Positions 36,169-47,853 of a stretch of DNA of 64,000 nucleotides are shown here, piece by piece (the first letter of the stretch is position 1; each line of letters starts with the position of its first letter). Where the stretch lies: assembly GCA_015227615.1 (NCBI GenBank), contig JAALGZ010000006.1, positions 1,674,001 through 1,738,000 on the forward strand. The letters are read 5' to 3'. Source of the stretch: Labyrinthula sp. Ha. Lineage: Eukaryota > Sar > Bigyra > Labyrinthulida > Labyrinthulaceae. The notes under the pieces are model-generated. The model was not told the DNA's origin. It saw only the letters and a program-made list of their open reading frames with translations, and did not search any database. Made by a program: the position numbers and the translations under genes.

Positions 36169-37442
36169 ATGATGAAGAAATCGTGTGACTCATGCACGGC
36201 CTCTAAAGGTATACAAAGCACCTAATTCGATTATTTTTAGTAAAATGCGTTGGCGGCTGCCCTTGTAATAGATGTACTAAAAAAACTATCCCTTGTATCT
36301 TCAGGTAACATTATGATTAAGGTCTAATTGTTTCTAGTCCAAGGAAAAAAAGGGCTCAAGTCAAGGGGAGAAAAAGTACGAAAAGTGGGAACGTTGAAAA
36401 TGAGTTTCAAGATTATCTAGAACCATGGGAAAAACGGTGTTGGACTGTTTTTTTCACACTCTTCAAGAACTACTCTGATAATTCAGCCTCGTTTTATTTC
36501 GGTGTCCAGTTACGAAAACTACGAAATCGATTAGAAGCGTATATTTCTAAAAAATGTTTATTCTTAGAGGAAACAAAAACTCAAAACTTCTCCAAAGATT
36601 ACAGTCTTGGTTATCTTCAATAAATTTAGACATGAAAGAAGTAGATAGAAGTATGTTCGTATGTTTTTTTTGCCTGTATTATATATTAGGATCATAAGGC
36701 TTCCTTAGACAAAATACAACGTAATCTCTTGGGCAAGTGTAAAGGAACAGTAGAAGATAATAACAAATTTAGTGCACAAGAAGCTATATATCCTACAGAT
36801 GGCGTTCCATATGTAAAGATGTCCATTCCTTTTCTTAAGTGTCTTGAACCAGACCCTGAAAGTTTGACTATTTCCTGCAATGAAGCATTTACAGATGTTT
36901 TCGGCTTAACAGCATCTGATTTTCATCAACAATTTAAAAAGAGTTATGGAGGATATCTTCCTTGGGGTGCTGACATTTTAAGCCGGATTCTTCATAGAAG
37001 TGATGATTTACTTGCGTTTGTTCAGATTATTGCTATCAAATATAATAACTTTGAGCGACCAAAGAGACCTTTTGTAAGAAGTACTCCAAGTACTCACGTA
37101 TTCAAAGTTAACTTAGCTGATGGAACTAAAAAAGATGCTTATATAAAGTGTCTTCATCGAGAGAATGTCTTTGATGTTATGAGTTGTAGATCCCCATATA
37201 AGGTTGAGATGATTCAAGAAGTTTTTCTAGAAATAAGTATTCCTGATATGCATCCTCCTAAAGAAGTATCTGTTTTACGGCCATGTGAGTCTTTTGAGAT
37301 GTGGGATCGACCTAGCAAGAGACCGAAAAGAGAAGGTTCAGAAATAGATTTCAGTGGAATTTCTGAGAGTATTAGTTCCAGTGGAGAAAATCAAGACGAC
37401 TGGTTTGACAACTTATTAACCTGGGTATCTGGCCCTCCATAA
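36169..37442 (+). CDS. Zn2Cys6 DNA-binding protein with PAS-like domain (regulator B)
   Basis: Five exons: 36169-36208, 36241-36304, 36338-36538, 36568-36658 and 36690-37442, with introns of 32, 33, 29 and 31 bp. They give 382 residues. The zinc cluster is complete, C-x2-C-x6-C-x5-C-x2-C-x6-C (KKSCDSCTASKVKC, then PCNRCTKKTIPC), and one further Cys lies in VGGCP. The middle block WEKRCWTVFFTLF and the PAS-like region (SCNEAFTDVFG, then GGYLPWGADILSRIL) match regulator A throughout. So does the acidic end, here DDWFDNLLTWV. A basic patch (RPSKRPKREG) may be a nuclear localisation signal. Exons 2 and 4 have the same length as in A (64 and 91 bp), and all four introns fall at equivalent codons and phases. 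It starts with two Met codons. It is convergent with the membrane-protein gene, 209 bp apart. Confidence 0.87.
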
Positions 37443-37651
37443 AGATAGTATGCTGACAGATTTGTTTTGAGAGGTTGGGGTAGAATGTATCAGATTTGGA
37501 GCTTTTTGTTTTTACTTGCTACAAGTTTCATCCAAATATGTTAACTTATTTATTTAAAGTGGGTATGACTTAATATCAGACAAATTAGCAAAAATTGTCT
37601 ACAGATTTTCTAACCAAAACTATTTAACTAGTCTTTTCAAGTACTCTTCAA
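37443..37651. other. Convergent 3' spacer of 209 bp
   Basis: Between the stop of regulator B and the stop of the minus-strand membrane-protein gene; it holds both 3' UTRs. Nothing else was seen. Confidence 0.4.
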
Positions 37652-38314
37652 TCAACTCAAAACAATATTTTTACCCTCAAATTGTGGTTGACCTGATTCT
37701 TCAAACTTTGCATTTGTCATTTTCATAACTTTACTTCCGCGGGACATTAGATATACCAAAAATAAAAAAGGACATATTACAATAATAGCACCTAACCAAA
37801 AAACCACGTTCAGCTCATCTTCTACCTCGAACATCTCTGGATCGGCTTCTGGGGACATCGTATATGTTGGAAAAGATGTGGGGATAGCTTCTGCGCAAAA
37901 ATGACATGGTTTACAATATCCCCATTGCTCTCTTACATCAGGATCGCGTGAATTGTACTCGTCTACAAGAGGACACCAGTAGTCTTGGTTTCTCCCGTCG
38001 CTTGGAGGAATCAGCTCTGCTGAACGGTTGAAGTTTAGGGGAAATGGGTTGTAAGGTCTCATATGAGGATAACCAAAAGTTGAGTTCATTGGAAGACATG
38101 TAAGATCTATTTCAATTACTCCGACCTGTGTTCTTATCTTGTACGGTAGTTCAGCGCAACAGGATTTTTCTTCTAGAAAGGCACCATCAGCGGTTCCCTT
38201 AGAACATTCTGGTTCGTATTCATATGAACTGAGTGTATGTACTGGTATTAGGCGTATATTAAAAAGGAGAGCTAATAGAGTATAAGTTGCTGTGGAAGAG
38301 TTCTCTATGTACAT
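37652..38314 (-). CDS. Predicted type I membrane protein with Cys-rich ectodomain (unrecognised family)
   Basis: A single-exon frame of 220 residues. A hydrophobic segment at residues 11-26 (TLLALLFNIRLIPVH) can act as a signal peptide, although the start may lie slightly inside. The mature ectodomain carries eight cysteines (37, 52, 53, 73, 114, 134, 137, 140), the last three as a CKPCHFC motif, and N-glycosylation sequons at Asn77 and Asn96. A single transmembrane helix follows at about residues 169-190. The cytosolic tail of about 30 residues is basic next to the membrane (SRGSKVMK). The topology is therefore extracellular or lumenal N-terminus with a short inner tail. I do not recognise the family. 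Surface-receptor or ER/Golgi roles are possible, but nothing in the sequence decides between them. Confidence 0.65.
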   Translation of the reverse strand: MYIENSSTATYTLLALLFNIRLIPVHTLSSYEYEPECSKGTADGAFLEEKSCCAELPYKIRTQVGVIEIDLTCLPMNSTFGYPHMRPYNPFPLNFNRSAELIPPSDGRNQDYWCPLVDEYNSRDPDVREQWGYCKPCHFCAEAIPTSFPTYTMSPEADPEMFEVEDELNVVFWLGAIIVICPFLFLVYLMSRGSKVMKMTNAKFEESGQPQFEGKNIVLS

Positions 38315-40439
38315 GGTCTTGAGAAGGTGTGGGATATTAATGCGTGCAACTATTTCTTGCTTTGTAAGATTTGGGGAGTGTTAAGAATGCAGGGGAGTTT
38401 CAATGTTAGAATCCGGTTTTTATGTGCTGAAGGTTATTTTTACACTGACTAGGTGCTATACACGTAACTCGCGGAAATTGTTCTTGTTGTACTTCAAAGT
38501 TTCCACCGATGTACTGCTTGAATTGTTGGTAATGTAGTATTGAGGTGAAGGGTAACTCAAATTAGGTGTCAACAGACTCTGCTATCAAACGAACAATAAA
38601 TTAACGTTATAACATTACCTGAATAGAACTTAGGATTAGTTGCAAAAAGCATAAATTTTACTTGCGCCTGAATGTATTAACGTTAGTTTGTTGATAATAG
38701 CGATGTATAAGTCAAATGTCAAGGCTAACTATAATACAGTCCATAGCTACCTCCAACAAGATGTTACTATCCATAATTAATGACTAGAGATATCCATCAA
38801 GAATCTCAAAATAGATTTTTTTTATTTTTCTTGTTTATCTTGATTCTATTTACTCCGTTCTCGTTTCACATATAAGATTCTATGCAATTTAGGGTTGATC
38901 CAAGGTTTGCAGACATTAGAGCGTTTTGTCGTTTTTGCTAGTTCTTCTAGGTAGTTACCTGATTCTTGCGCAGAAGTTGAAGAAGATTTTGTGATATGTT
39001 AATTTACCTGCAAGAACGGGTGGCAAAACATTTTTATTATATACTTAAGTGCCCACCTCCATGGTTCTCAATAGGTCTCAAGAAATTTTGTAGAATAGCT
39101 TTGTGAATAAAAAAAAAGAACATCTAGAAACTCGAGTATTTAAAGCTACCAAAATTTCAAATCGATATTCCCATAAGTCAGTGGTCTCCAGATTATAGGT
39201 TTTCCAGCTTGGGAGGGATATTCTTAAACACTAATGTAGACCTAACCTTTTGGGCAATTGAGAGGTTGGAAACAAAGAAACCGTTATGACAAGAGTTTCC
39301 TGTCAGAGCACCAGCCTACATTTCTCAGTCACCGAGACACAAGATTCCATTTCAACGAAAATTGCAACATTCATTGCTGATAAGTGTTCACCTTCAAACA
39401 TGTCAGCTTTAACCGTTTGGAGAACGATGTATTTTCTTTGCATGTAAACCTCCTATCATTATAGGAGGTTGGAAGAAAAGCAAGCAGAGTGATGCAACAG
39501 GGAAAACTTCTCTAACATGAGTGAAATAGATTGCTCTAAATCAGGCCTTGTAGACTCACAGAAGCAGAAAACAAACATTTTAGTAATAATCTTTTATGAA
39601 AACTTAGAAACACATGCTGAAAAAGTGTTTGAAATTGATAAAATTTTGCGTCTTAAAACGAAACCAAACCAAAACTTAACCACCTTATCAATGCCTATGT
39701 GGCATACTTTGGTAAACCAATCATACATTGTACCTACTTCCCTTCTTACTTGCTAAAAACTTTCTTCCCCAAGAGAAACAGAGGTTCTTTTTTATTCTTT
39801 GACAACTCCATTAAGCCAATAGTAGTGAATAAACCTGTAGCAAACAAAAACATGGTTTGAGAATGAGAACAAAAGAAAGTGTAAAACACTCGGAAATGCT
39901 TCTAAATAAGTTAACCTTAGCTTTTATAAACCTCTACCTCAACACAGGAGCATGAGAAGCTAATAAACATATTTTTTTAATACAACAGAATTCAGACTTA
40001 GAAAAACATTCAAAATTAGATTTCATCATGATGTATAACGTTCACGGTCTCGAAATAACCTCGTTGAAGATAAATAAAAAAATCTGTCCTAAGATACACA
40101 ATAGATTTGAACACGGTTTCTAGTCTTTAAAAACTAGTATCCAACGTAAAGTCAATAAAATACCATCGTTAAAATATCTTCAAATAGAGCTCCAAAACTA
40201 TGGCCAAACTTTCAAGAACCCATCAAACTTCAATACCTGAAAGACCAATTACAACTAGAAGTAAAGAAAAAAAATATCTGAACTATTATTTACCTTCTGA
40301 TACATTGGTAGGAAAAGACTAGCCTACGAAGATTTCAACATAGTAGTTAGTGAAGTATTGAGAAGAACGTCCCTCCAACAAACCTTCCAAAATTAAGAAA
40401 GAGAGCACAAATGAAAACTAAAGCATAATTCGAAACACG
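38315..40439. other. Gene-poor stretch
   Basis: No supportable gene. A perfect short inverted repeat, CCTCCTA-TCATTA-TAGGAGG, lies at about 39448-39467 and could form a small hairpin. The right part (from about 39.5 kb) may already be decayed LINE sequence, but no protein motif confirms it. Confidence 0.4.
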
Positions 40440-41608
40440 TCGCCAGTTTTGAAAACGTTTAATTCCTCAGAAGAATATGCTGATGAAGGAGTAAAAATGA
40501 GCAACAATCTAGATGATTCTGTTGACTAACTTGATGTTCAGTTTCGTCGAATTCGTCTGGAGCTAGCAACCAATTATACCCAGTCAGTTCAAACGCTTAC
40601 AAACAAAATAACTGGAACAAGAATAGATTAGAGTCATAATTATAAATTTCACAGCATTGAAATAAACAATGAAGAACAAGTAAAACCCTCTGAAGAGTTG
40701 GTGCCCAATACCCAACAGCCCCTTTACCAAACTAGTAACCAGGAAAAGATATAAATGTATGAAACAGAAGAGACCCTTAACCCAATTCATTCACCAAGCG
40801 ACGAAGAAGTAGATTTGGCCATCAAATAACTAGAGGCTTATATGTCCAGGATCTAATTCTATTTCCAACAAGCTTATGAAGAACTTTCCAACTCCCAAAA
40901 AATACAACATACAACTTCCAAAAGAACTATTACTGAAATAGGATAAGCTTGAGCATGAAGAATACATCGAAAATTTCACAACAAACACGATATTTTTTTT
41001 CAAAAAGGCAATCACCAACTGCATAATGAATATGACCCCATTATAACTTCTAAGTACAAACTATAAGTTTACATAGAAATAATAAAGAGTACACAGTTTA
41101 AAATATCATAGAAAGAGCTGTCTCTTCCTATCAAGACGGATTTAGGAGACACATTGGAGTACGTACCGAGCTGTACCATGTGCTTATCAGCTGCAAAACA
41201 TATCAGCTGAATTAATCTAAATTTATTAGTTTATTCATGGATTTAAAAAGAATTTCTGACTTGGCAAACCATTTTCTCTCAAAAGCAGTCTCCAATAAAA
41301 CCAGAATTGGCTCACCTTTGTTCAAAATATCCAAAGCCTTTAAAGAAATATAAACTGTTGACTGAAGAAAGAAAGTTAAATATGTGGCAAAATCAATACC
41401 AATAGAGATGTCTTACAAGGTAACTTACCTAGTTCACCTTGTTTATTTGTATTTTGGATTTGATTTTAAGATTCGTTATTAAGAAATTGTAAAAGAAATT
41501 TCTATGATATGATTTGAATCCCAGCGAAACTGCTATCTTTCCCGCTGAATTTTATTCTCGACTTGGGGGTGGCAACATATTTAGGTTCTTCGATCAGCAA
41601 TGGGATGA

Positions 41609-41610
<2 letters not shown>
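40440..41610 (+). mobile_element. Decayed LINE (non-LTR retrotransposon), reverse-transcriptase region
   Basis: Translated pieces in shifting plus-strand frames follow the order of a LINE ORF2. First comes the linker before the RT (EEVDLAIK-LEAYMSRI near 40808). Then QDGFRRHIGVRTELYHVL (about 41130-41185) matches the QxGFRxxRgTxdqL block. FMDLKRISDLANHF (about 41235) corresponds to the FxDLxkAFDxvxH catalytic block. LQGNLPSSPCLFVFWI (about 41412) matches the RQGDPLSPLLFxLY block, and VATYLGSSISNG (about 41572) the YLGxxIS block. The first catalytic Asp is retained (DLK). Several stops and frame changes make it inactive. It ends in or beyond an AT microsatellite at 41609. The precise clade is not determinable. 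Confidence 0.7.

Positions 41611-41633
<23 letters not shown>
41609..41633. repeat. (AT)n microsatellite
   Basis: A perfect alternating AT tract of about 25 bases that interrupts the LINE remnant just after its YLGSSIS motif. Other simple tracts in the window are (AT)n at 18361-18384 and ten G at 44320-44329. Confidence 0.85.
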
Positions 41634-41639
<6 letters not shown>

Positions 41640-44600
41640 AATGATAGGTCTAAGTAGAAATATATGAAACCAAACTTAATGTCCGCCGCAAAAGGAAATC
41701 ATAAGTTCTCAATATATCTAGTCAAAGAATACTCGAACTCTTAATTAACTGCACTTGAAAAGTCTGCTATAAAAGCTTTTAAACTGAGAACTTCCTACAA
41801 GACGCACACACCTTGGTATCTTGACCTGGATACAGTCTTAGTAAGAAGTAAAAAAGAAGTTGCAAAACGATAAACAAACTCTACCCCTTTAGGCTAAAAA
41901 TTATTTTTAACGGGAAAATGCCTCTTGTTAACTAAAATATATGAAAATGCTGAAGTCTGATGCACTGGCGCTAAACTGAACCGAAGTACCGACTTCAGCT
42001 ACCCTTTGGCCGAATCTGCGAAATATAAAATATTCAAAAATACTTAAGATAATACCAAGCTAAAACAAGTACTCCCGGAGAGATATAAATTATTTTTTGG
42101 AGATCTTATTTCTTTCAGGATAATATTAGAATGTGAATTGGAGACTGCAAAATATAACGAATTCTGAAACGACTGTATAATTTATTCGATAGTATTTTTC
42201 TTGTTCTCACTATTCTGAGCTCAGCTGACAATATCATATTCCTTAAATACACCAGGATCAACACCAGTTAAAACCTGGTTTTACTCAACATAATAGAAAG
42301 TTTAGAAAACTGGTCTCGTAAAGATTAGGCACGGTAGCAAATATATACCAACTAGTTACCTACGTTAACCATTATATTGAATTTTCTATATTTTTTATTC
42401 CAATGCTACAAGAGATGCTAATAACAGACCAAGAAAATTCATTCTTTATCCGAGACTCATCCCTGGAACTGAACCGCATTTTCTGAACTCCCATGTGTAG
42501 TAGACATATCAACAAGACCTTTATTGACTAATTCCTAAACCACATTCTCTACATTACCTCATACATAGACAAAAACCCAAGAGTTTAAGCCTGAACCTTA
42601 AAAATTATATTTTGTAGTCCGGGAAGCAATAAATATCTATCCTACAGAACTTCCAGTGTTTGTTGACACCTGTTACGATAGCCATATAGTCATATTTAGC
42701 TGGTTGATCCTCATTCTAGGTTCCTATTCTTATAAACAAGTAACCCGGGATAAACTTAGACACATGTACTAACATTAAATTTGAAACCTAAAATTAATAT
42801 CACAGGAAACGTTTCATTAATCATAACTATGAAGATGCTCATATCTTCTTCCGAGTATCAGGTTAAGACTAGATTGTCTGGCGCCAGATTATATACTTTA
42901 TCTCGCAATCTTGTCTATGCTTAAAACTGTTTATTATTAGAGGTATTAAATACTAGGTGGTCTTGCATGGGATTCCACGCATAAAAATTTTTCTATTCAA
43001 CCCATACCAACAGCATATTCAAATTAATTGGAAACGGAGTATTCCCTACAACTTTACAGGGCAAAAGGTGTGAATGCGGAGAGATATTACTTTGAACACT
43101 CCTTTGTCATAAATGGGTGAAAAATTACTCATAATATAACGCATCTACTTTTAGATTTAGCTTTAATTAACTTAATTCAAATAAATCCTATGGACATTTG
43201 CTTGTTATTATTTTGTCACACTTGCCAAAGACCCAAGGTAAGAAAAATGAGCTTGTATTAATAGCTAAAGCATTTTATGTACGAAAATATGAGTAAATTC
43301 AGTCTTCTATATATTTAGCTTCTTTTTAAAGTATCATTAAATATATATATATAAATATTCTATACTACGACTTGTTTCATCTACAATGGTTTCGATAAGA
43401 GCGACAAGATATAAATCATTAAAGAAATGAAAAGTAACAAGGACATAAAAGGGTCATTTAAAGATAACAATGCACATTAAAGAACCGTAGATGCTTGAAA
43501 ACTACATGAATCTAAATTTCTGTAAATATCCAAGCTCCTCGACAACTTATTTTATTAAACAAAAAATATATTTAACTGCGAAAAGCATTGCAAACTGTAT
43601 TCAAAGGACCATGAAATCCAATATACTATTCCAAAAGAAACATATGAAGTCGCTAATTCTTGATTATCTCAAAGAGCCCGTATAATAAAAAGTTTTTGCT
43701 TGAATGTTTTTCAAATTTTCCCAACTATTTCAACTTAGAAACAGAAAGAAATAATATGATTTAATAGCGCACAATTATTATAGAAGGCAAAATTACTCTA
43801 CCTCTTGTATTGTTCTTCGGACCGTGCGATTTATCGGTTTAAAATGAAGAAGGATGAAATGGAGGAAATAGTTCACAAACAATATGATGCAATAAGAGGA
43901 AATACAGGAATAAATCATATGGAATTAAAAGTAACGGAATACTGAATACACTCTCAGCCAAGCTAATGCGGTACACAAATAACAATATTTGTTTGGTAAG
44001 GACAAGAACTTACATGCTATATATTCTGTTTCAGATGTATTTCTTAAAATCTTATAACTGTAGCTATGATGCCCTTATTCTGACCAACGTAACACTTTTC
44101 TCGATGGGTGATCGTACATCATTATAAACCTGAAACCATAAATTCATCAGGCTCCTAGAGACTTTGTCCTTGTTAAACTGTGTATTTATTAACCCCCTAT
44201 GCTATTAATGAGGTATTTAACCACAAATATAGGGAGTGGCTGCTGTAATCTAACGAGTGTAACTTTACTGAAATTATTCAAGCTGTCCAAAATCAGTTTT
44301 AAATAGTGGAGGATTTAAAGGGGGGGGGGTGAATACTCATGATAGGAGCTGATGTCTTAACTATTAAACATTGGATTCTAAGATACACTTGAAACTTTAA
44401 TGTTTGCGTTTTTAATTTTTTGAGAACATAAAAAGTATAGGTAAGCCCAATCTTCCCTCAAATATTCTGGTTATCTTGAAATTAATGCACAACACTTGGT
44501 TATATATGTCGAAAATGTTAATACTTAGAAATATGAATCAAAAAAGTATTTGGCAAAACTAATTCGGACAAATGTTACAAAGCCCACGAAAATAAATTGA

Positions 44601-44669
44601 ATATATAATTCGCTATAATAATTAATTTGACATTTTTGATCGACAGGAATTATTGGGAAGTACCTTTAT
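41634..44669. other. Gene-poor stretch, partly LINE remnant
   Basis: The first several hundred bases probably belong to the 3' part of the LINE, but I find no motif to prove it. The remainder holds only short frames (for example 43491-43685). A ten-G run lies at 44320-44329. Confidence 0.4.
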
Positions 44670-44960
44670 GATTAAGGGCACAAGGAAGAGGTACCGACCA
44701 AGGAAAATATCTCATTGAGTAATTATAGATCCTTGAAACTCACGCCACAAATTGAAGCTGCTCGATATTCTCCTCAACTAATTATTCTATAAGAGCCCAA
44801 TCATTGCTCGTAATATTAAGAAGTTATCCACTCGAAAAACCTCAATTAGTTTCTCATTCCATATATAGACCCATTCAAACAACCATAGATTATACCAAAG
44901 TTTGGCTGAGTTCTTGATGATAACTCACTCTATACACTGGATTAAGACTTATTCCCACAT
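44670..44960 (+). repeat. Dispersed repeat related to 27.1-27.45 kb (copy 2)
   Basis: Direct-orientation relative of the 27.1-kb segment: CTCATTGAGTAATTATAGAT, then CCTTGAAACTCAC, CTCCTCAACTAATTATTC, AACCTCAATTAG and AACTCACTC occur in the same order. It is shorter and more diverged than copy 1. No coding capacity and no clear ends. Confidence 0.48.
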
Positions 44961-47853
44961 TTTCCCCTGTACATCATCGTATATTGTATACGAGCAACTT
45001 CTTATCTCACTCGGTCAATGAAAAAATGTTCACGTCTTATTACTCTTTGTTAAAGTAACCGTGCAAGAGTTTCATTTGCTAGTAGCATAGGCTAAGCTCT
45101 AGATGTATTAAAGTTCTCGGAAATTATATACATTTCCCAGAATATTGATTATTCTCTAAGGAAGCTGTTGAATTTAAGAAGAGAATGGTTTCCGTGTTGG
45201 TATAAAGAAAACCCAAAGGTTTTATAAAGGTATGTTGTTGCTCAAAATACTCGACAAATGATTTTCATTTTTAGTCAAACCTTCATTTGGGGTAAAGAAG
45301 CTAGTGTGGTATCTACTAGGACTCTACAAATGTAGAAAACTGTAATTAGTGTTACATCAAGTCTAAAGCACACTAAATCTTACTTTTTTGTAATAATTAT
45401 AAGTATTTACTGACTTCTAAGGAATACGAATCCTCTTCAGTATCATTTAATTGCTTCAGTAAGATTGTAGATACAATAATAATTATATATTTGTTTTTGC
45501 TTATAAGTTGTTATATTGTTTTTTCAGCATGGCTAGATTAATACGTTATCGGATATAAGTCATCCCTATTCAGGGGAAATTTGTTACTTTAATACATCTC
45601 GGTAATGTTTGCGGTAACTACGTTTATGTATCTAGCTTATCACTATTTAACGCATCTAGTCAAAACGAAAACGTTTGATTCACTTTTTCTCTCAATTATT
45701 CTAGCCATAATAGTATATTCAGAATTTGTTAAGAGCAGAATGCATAAATTGAACATTATAGAAAATATACCGTCCCCTTAGATGTCAATTCCTATCAGTT
45801 ACAATAAGTGTTTATTTTATGTAATTTTTATTAATAAAAAAGTATATTTATAGATTAACTTTTTTACCTTAGAAATAAAAGGAACTAGAAAGCAAAAGAA
45901 AACTGTGTATATGTTGGAAAAAATCTCATTCATAGTTAGGATCACTGAAGTATTTTAAATAGAATAATATCTCTTACATCAAGTGCAAAGAGCAATTTTT
46001 TGTACAAGGTTTCTTTTTTAAAGTCTGCAGATTTCCTAAGACACCTTTTTGAATAACCAGTTTGAAATCCCCCCGTTGTTCTAAGAACATTAGCCTCTGT
46101 TCAAGAATTATTTTTCTAGTGCATCCTCATACCTAGAAAGCTTTAAGAATTTGAAAATTATCATGTGCATTGCCCTATAGCCAGAAGAACTGAAAGTTTG
46201 AAAATGACAGGATTTGGAGGAGAGAAGGTAAGATTACACTCGGAGCACTTCTGCTCGTCGAGTATATTCCACACTGTTACTTATGTTACAAAGGTTGTAA
46301 TAGTAAAAAGAATGATTAGAGAAATATTACCAGTACAGTTATCTCCTAATAAAATCATAATTCCATTTAACGACAAGATCTAACTCCAGGTTACATATGA
46401 AATGAGCAACTGCACATTGAAACTTGAATGAATTCTAGTAAGAATGCAAGCTTCAAGTCAAAGTGAAGAAACATACTCGTCTGGTGATTTTGCTTAAAAA
46501 GTAAATATTGTTGTCAGGTAAAAAATATAAAGTCCAATTATGGTATGAACATTTTGGACAACTCCCTCAATATGGCTCATCAACGAGTTGGATACAAGTT
46601 CAATGTTTCCCAACCTGGTAAGTCATGTTTAAGTGACAACAAGTGATTTAATTTGACACTAATATAAAAGAACTACATGTTCATAAAAAACCAACCCTAG
46701 AACACACAGAGAATAGTATAATGTAAGTATTAAGCTTCTTATCCTAGGTAGATAAGATTATTTTAGGCTAATCTTGATTTTCCCATGAAGGAACATTCAT
46801 AAACTTAAGGTTATATATTTAGCTTAGTATTCCACAACTGCAATCGATATGAGAGATGGTAAAATATATGGAAAAACATTTAATCCTTTCTTTTCATTAT
46901 ACCAACTCTTAAGCTAGAATATTAATCCGTCGAAGCCTCATCCATGTAGAAATTGAGTCTTTGTCATGAACACTTGAGAGCTTTACAAAGAATCTGGCCG
47001 CGTTCAGTTGTTTTTTGTTGATCTGGATCTTGCATTGTACTCATGGGACTTCGGTGCGGCTTGATCACTTGCTAGGTATGCTTACGCCATCTTACTCATG
47101 AAATTGCAATAATGTTGAAAGTAGCACCTAACCTGAAGAAGTTCCACATCGTCTCCGCTTAGAAATGAGCTCAATTGTGTAAATGTGGTCAAATAAGAAA
47201 AGCTTTATCTATCTTTGCAGATGCAATGAAAATAAGGGAATAACCTGAGGTATCAAATATCGTCGTATTTTGTTTACATATCGGAAGATTATGTAAGGGG
47301 TCTCTTAGAAAATTTTAAACTACCACAACAACATTATTTTGAATTTATAACCAACACATTTCGTTCGTTAGCACTCTCTCCTTCTCTTTTTCTTCGACTG
47401 ATTTTTAAGAAACCAGCATAGAATACTAATTTTCGCCCTTAAAGCTCTTGGTACCCACATATGCAACTTCTCTTAGAAACAAGAGGGCTGTGTTGTTTCG
47501 CTAGACCAAAAGTTCTACAGTATTGCGTTTGCTTTGATTTAGAGCACGAATCTCAGCAAAGCTGCCGCACAAGTTTCTGTAACATTCTCAAAGTCTTACA
47601 ATCACTTATCCCTTATTTCTGGTTGTTCTCGAAATTGCTCAAACGATTACCACACCTAGTACTCCAGTTAAATCCCCTGTATATCAATCAGGTAACCGAA
47701 TGACATGTACCCCAAAAATGAAGCGTAGTTGCACAAACCACTCTTACATGCGATACCTAGTATGAGCAGGTTAAGAGATGTATGAATCTTACACCGTTAA
47801 AGATACTTATTAAATTCTGCTATGACCGTTAAGAAAATATATAAAAAATCAAA
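44961..47853. other. Gene-poor stretch upstream of the dynein
   Basis: No supportable gene; plus-strand frames at 46165-46383 and 47461-47703 lack motifs. The last few hundred bases should contain the promoter and 5' UTR of the dynein gene. An in-frame TAA at 47842-47844, just before the dynein ATG, supports the chosen start. Confidence 0.45.
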
